DNA of 15,412 nt from Spirochaetales bacterium (GTDB lineage: Bacteria; Spirochaetota; Spirochaetia; DTKZ01), in assembly GCA_017998025.1 (NCBI GenBank), contig JAGODW010000009.1:1-15412 (forward strand), written 5' to 3'. Position numbers and translations under genes: made by a program. The first letter of the stretch is position 1. Every line of letters begins with the position of its first letter. The notes under the pieces were generated by a model. The model did not search any database. It was not told the DNA's origin and was given only the letters and a program-made list of their open reading frames with translations. Below, one piece after another: positions 13,270-15,412 of this stretch.

Positions 13270-14553
13270 TTACAACATTCCAAGCAGCCTGGGTACGCTC
13301 AGTACTACGATATCAGGCAGATGAATCACCAGAGCTAATACAAAGATTAACGATCCTATAAAAGGGATATTCGCTTTGGTGAGAGACCACATGTCTATTT
13401 GTGCCAGGGTGCAGGTAATATAGAGAGCGGAGGCAACGGGAGGAGTCTGTTGCCCAATACCCCAGCACATTATGACTACCATGGCAAAATGGAGGGGATG
13501 GATCCCCAGTTTCGCTGCAACCGGAAGGAATAGAGGAACTACAATTACCAGCATGGCTGTGCCATGGAGAAATGTTCCAGCGATAATCAGGATTAAAGAG
13601 ACGATCCATAGAAAGATCAGGGGGTTGTTTGTAAGGGAGAGGAAAGGATTTACCAGGAGTTGAGGGATCTTTGCGTAGGCAAAAACCCATCCCAGAAGAT
13701 TTGCAACAGCGATGATAATCATAACCTGTCCGGAAAGGAGTGCCGATTCCTTTGCAGCTTCATATACCTTTTTCAGGGTGAATTCCTTTCTTATTAAACC
13801 ATACAGGATGATATAGGTAGCCGCCGCTCCTGCTGCTTCGGTTGTGGTAAACACACCTCCCATGATGCCACCCAGAATAATTAAGGGAAGAACGAGGGCG
13901 GGGATACTGGAAATGAAGGTTTTTAGAAGCGTATTCCAATTGAATGCTGTGTCTGCTCCATACCCTTCCTTTATTGATATCACATAGGCTATTGCACACA
14001 TCACAACGCCGATCAAAATTCCCGGGACAAGGCCTGCAATGAACAACGTGGGTACCGAGAGCCCTACAAACACTCCATATAAAATCATAGGAACACTGGG
14101 AGGAATGATGATACCGATAGTAGAAGACGCGGCAGTCACAGCAGCAGTAAAATCGCGTTTGTATCCTTTATCGATCATTGCAGGAATCAATACTCCTCCC
14201 ACAGCTGCTGTATCGGCCATCGAGGTTCCGGAGACGCCCGCAAAAAACATGCTGGTTACTATATTTACCATTGCCAGTCCACCCTTCAAATGGCCTACAA
14301 GAGCCATACAGAAATCAATTATTTTTTGTGAAAGGTTTGTGTAATTCATCAGCACCCCTACAAAGATAAATAGAGGCACTCCAAGAAGGGTGAAAGAATC
14401 TACCCCTAGAAACAGTCGTTGAACCACTACGATTAGGGGAACCTCTGTTGCAATTTTAAGAAAGACTAACGATGTTATCCCCAGGGCAAAGGCAACGGGC
14501 AGATTCAAAGCAATAAAGAGAGCCATTAATGAAAAAACAAGGATTACCAGCAT
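13270..14553 (-). CDS. dctM: TRAP transporter large permease subunit
   Basis: This 427-residue, very hydrophobic protein is of normal length for DctM, with about a dozen membrane segments. It shows the family pattern around FFAGVSGTSMADTAAVGG, continuing IPAMIDKGY, near residue 105-135. A second repeat has ILGGIMGGVFTTTEAAGAAATY and a GIGQQTPPVASALY segment close to the C-terminus. It is the ion-translocating subunit of a tripartite ATP-independent periplasmic transporter, using a Na+ or H+ gradient to import an organic acid. The start codon directly follows the dctQ stop (TAAATG), with GAGGAG 7 bases before it inside the end of dctQ, so the two are translationally coupled. The substrate is set by the DctP protein, which is incomplete here; sialic acid, C4-dicarboxylates and sugar acids are all possible. 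Confidence 0.95.
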   Translation of the reverse strand: MLVILVFSLMALFIALNLPVAFALGITSLVFLKIATEVPLIVVVQRLFLGVDSFTLLGVPLFIFVGVLMNYTNLSQKIIDFCMALVGHLKGGLAMVNIVTSMFFAGVSGTSMADTAAVGGVLIPAMIDKGYKRDFTAAVTAASSTIGIIIPPSVPMILYGVFVGLSVPTLFIAGLVPGILIGVVMCAIAYVISIKEGYGADTAFNWNTLLKTFISSIPALVLPLIILGGIMGGVFTTTEAAGAAATYIILYGLIRKEFTLKKVYEAAKESALLSGQVMIIIAVANLLGWVFAYAKIPQLLVNPFLSLTNNPLIFLWIVSLILIIAGTFLHGTAMLVIVVPLFLPVAAKLGIHPLHFAMVVIMCWGIGQQTPPVASALYITCTLAQIDMWSLTKANIPFIGSLIFVLALVIHLPDIVVLSVPRLLGML

Positions 14554-15012
14554 TTAAATTCTCCTCAATAGGTCACGTATAGCAAAAAGGGTCTGCATGG
14601 CCATAAGTACCCCACTGACAGGAAATACCGTATAGTAGAACCAACCAACAGGAATATTTGTATAAGGCATTCCTACGTTAAGAAATTCCTTGCTAAATAA
14701 AATTCCTTCCCAAATAACAACCCCTAGAAAGATTAGAATAAGAATTTGACCGATCAAAGCAATAATCCGGCGAATCTTTGGAGAAAAGCGGTTTACTAGA
14801 ATATCAAATCCTATATGCCTATTTTCCCGCATTGCCATGTAGGCGCCAATGAACGAAACCCAGACAATCATCAGTCTTGTAACCTCTTCCGACCAGGAAA
14901 GGGGGTGGTTTAAAACATACCGATAGAAAACCGAGACAGAAACAACGATCGTCATGCCAATTATGAGAAAGGCCATGAATGAATCTACAATTCTATCAAT
15001 CCATTTTTTCAT
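14554..15012 (-). CDS. dctQ: TRAP transporter small permease subunit
   Basis: This 152-residue membrane protein has four hydrophobic segments, as usual for DctQ. The family signature after the second segment is seen as WVSFIGAYMAMRENRHIGFD (residues about 51-70), preceded by LSWSEEVTRLMIVW with its conserved Trp-Ser-Glu-Glu. DctQ pairs with DctM in the inner membrane and is required for TRAP transport. The start ATG at 15012 has AAAAGGA about 10 bases upstream, a weak and rather distant ribosome binding site. It follows the dctP stop by 68 bases, a gap filled by a strong hairpin, and is coupled to dctM with no space. It forms one operon with dctP, dctM and pdxA. Confidence 0.93.
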   Translation of the reverse strand: MKKWIDRIVDSFMAFLIIGMTIVVSVSVFYRYVLNHPLSWSEEVTRLMIVWVSFIGAYMAMRENRHIGFDILVNRFSPKIRRIIALIGQILILIFLGVVIWEGILFSKEFLNVGMPYTNIPVGWFYYTVFPVSGVLMAMQTLFAIRDLLRRI

Positions 15013-15030
15013 CAGATTATTGTCCTTTTC

Positions 15031-15070
15031 ACCAATCAGGGGCTATTTTCTTTAGAGTCCCCTGATTGGT
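15031..15070 (-). repeat. Intercistronic stem-loop between dctP and dctQ
   Basis: A perfect 12-base inverted repeat, ACCAATCAGGGG (15031-15042) and CCCCTGATTGGT (15059-15070), encloses a 16-base AT-rich loop. In the direction of transcription no T-run follows (GAAAAGG comes next), so it is unlikely to be a simple terminator. Its place right after the binding-protein gene suggests a 3' stabiliser or RNase-protected end that raises dctP mRNA over dctQM, with the dctQ ribosome binding site starting just behind the stem. Confidence 0.75.
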
Positions 15071-15080
15071 ATTATTTAGA

Positions 15081-15412
15081 TTAATCTGCCAGGGCGGTTA
15101 TCTTTTCCAGGATTTCCGCAGCATCTTTATATTTATTTGCATCCGTAATTTGTTTCCAGATGGGTTTCGATAGGGCAACAAAGGATTTTATATCGGCCTG
15201 ATTCACTTGAATGCCACTCTTTTCATTCATTATTTTAGCCAGATTTAAATCTGCCTCTGCTCCCAGCTGCCGGGTATACTGAGCAGTTTCTTTCCCAGCC
15301 TCTACCAGTATCTTTTGCAGCTCGGCCGGTAATGAATCAAAGAGCTTTTTATTCATCAAGAGATTAACGGCAGAATACACATGACTTGTGAGAGAGAGAT
15401 ACTTTTGTACTT
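15081..15412 (-). CDS. dctP: TRAP transporter substrate-binding protein, C-terminal part (5' truncated)
   Basis: The minus-strand frame is open from the right window edge to TAA at 15081-15083, giving about 109 C-terminal residues. The stretch VQKYLSLTSHVYSAVNLLMN followed by KKLFDSLPAELQKILVEAGKE is the hallmark of the DctP family: the lobe-closing strand, then the helix with LPaelQkil. The signal peptide and the arginine that binds the substrate carboxylate lie outside the window, so the ligand cannot be inferred. An in-frame GTG at 15380 is not the start, because DctP-like sequence continues upstream of it. It is the first of the four visible genes of the TRAP-pdxA operon. Confidence 0.92.
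   Translation of the reverse strand, partial: VQKYLSLTSHVYSAVNLLMNKKLFDSLPAELQKILVEAGKETAQYTRQLGAEADLNLAKIMNEKSGIQVNQADIKSFVALSKPIWKQITDANKYKDAAEILEKITALAD

Noticed and set aside
15378..15380. GTG as a start for a 99-residue protein
   Set aside because: DctP-family sequence (QKYLSLTSH) continues upstream of it to the window edge, so it is an internal valine codon of a truncated gene.
1..15412. CRISPR arrays, tRNA or rRNA genes, insertion sequences or phage genes
   Set aside because: No regularly spaced repeats, cloverleaf-like segments, transposase or integrase motifs were seen by eye on either strand.

Overview
The window looks like a chromosomal piece from a free-living or gut-associated spirochaete, probably in the Treponema/Spirochaeta group. 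This assignment is an inference with moderate to low confidence. It rests on two sugar-binding lipoproteins with relaxed, spirochaete-style lipoboxes (TFGC and FVGC), an MmsAB/ChvE-type sugar transporter beside a chemoreceptor, and moderate G+C by eye. No rRNA, tRNA, CRISPR array, insertion sequence or phage gene was seen. Coding density is high, and the longest gap between genes is 195 bases.

Left block (1-7684, + strand) is a sugar-perception and uptake locus. It opens with the C-terminus of an AraC-type regulator, cut by the window edge. An 8-base overlap couples this to an orphan XylF-like lipoprotein that has no permease of its own. A 195-base leader carries a possible promoter and a small invertible-pairing hairpin. 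Then comes a complete ABC transporter: a ChvE-type binding protein, an intercistronic hairpin, the MmsA double ATPase and the MmsB permease. A rho-independent terminator follows, and then a Cache/HAMP methyl-accepting chemotaxis protein. The layout resembles the XylFII-LytS-YesN xylose-sensing systems of Firmicutes, in which a spare XylF reports extracellular xylose to a histidine kinase. Here the sensor kinase, if there is one, lies to the left of the window.

Right block (7696-15412, - strand, read right to left) converges on the first. Its distal part is a TRAP transporter (the end of dctP, a hairpin, dctQ, dctM) followed by a PdxA-family dehydrogenase. That dehydrogenase keeps the metal triad but has lost several residues that grip hydroxythreonine phosphate, which suggests catabolism of a sugar acid rather than vitamin B6 synthesis.

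A strong sigma-70-like promoter lies on the pdxA stop codon. It appears to start a second, tightly packed unit: a small unknown exported protein, an M24 aminopeptidase, an NrnA-like DHH phosphoesterase, a PfkB sugar/nucleoside kinase and a ketopantoate-reductase-like protein. These genes overlap or nearly touch. Two of them start with TTG, and three starts were placed on Shine-Dalgarno evidence rather than on the longest frame.
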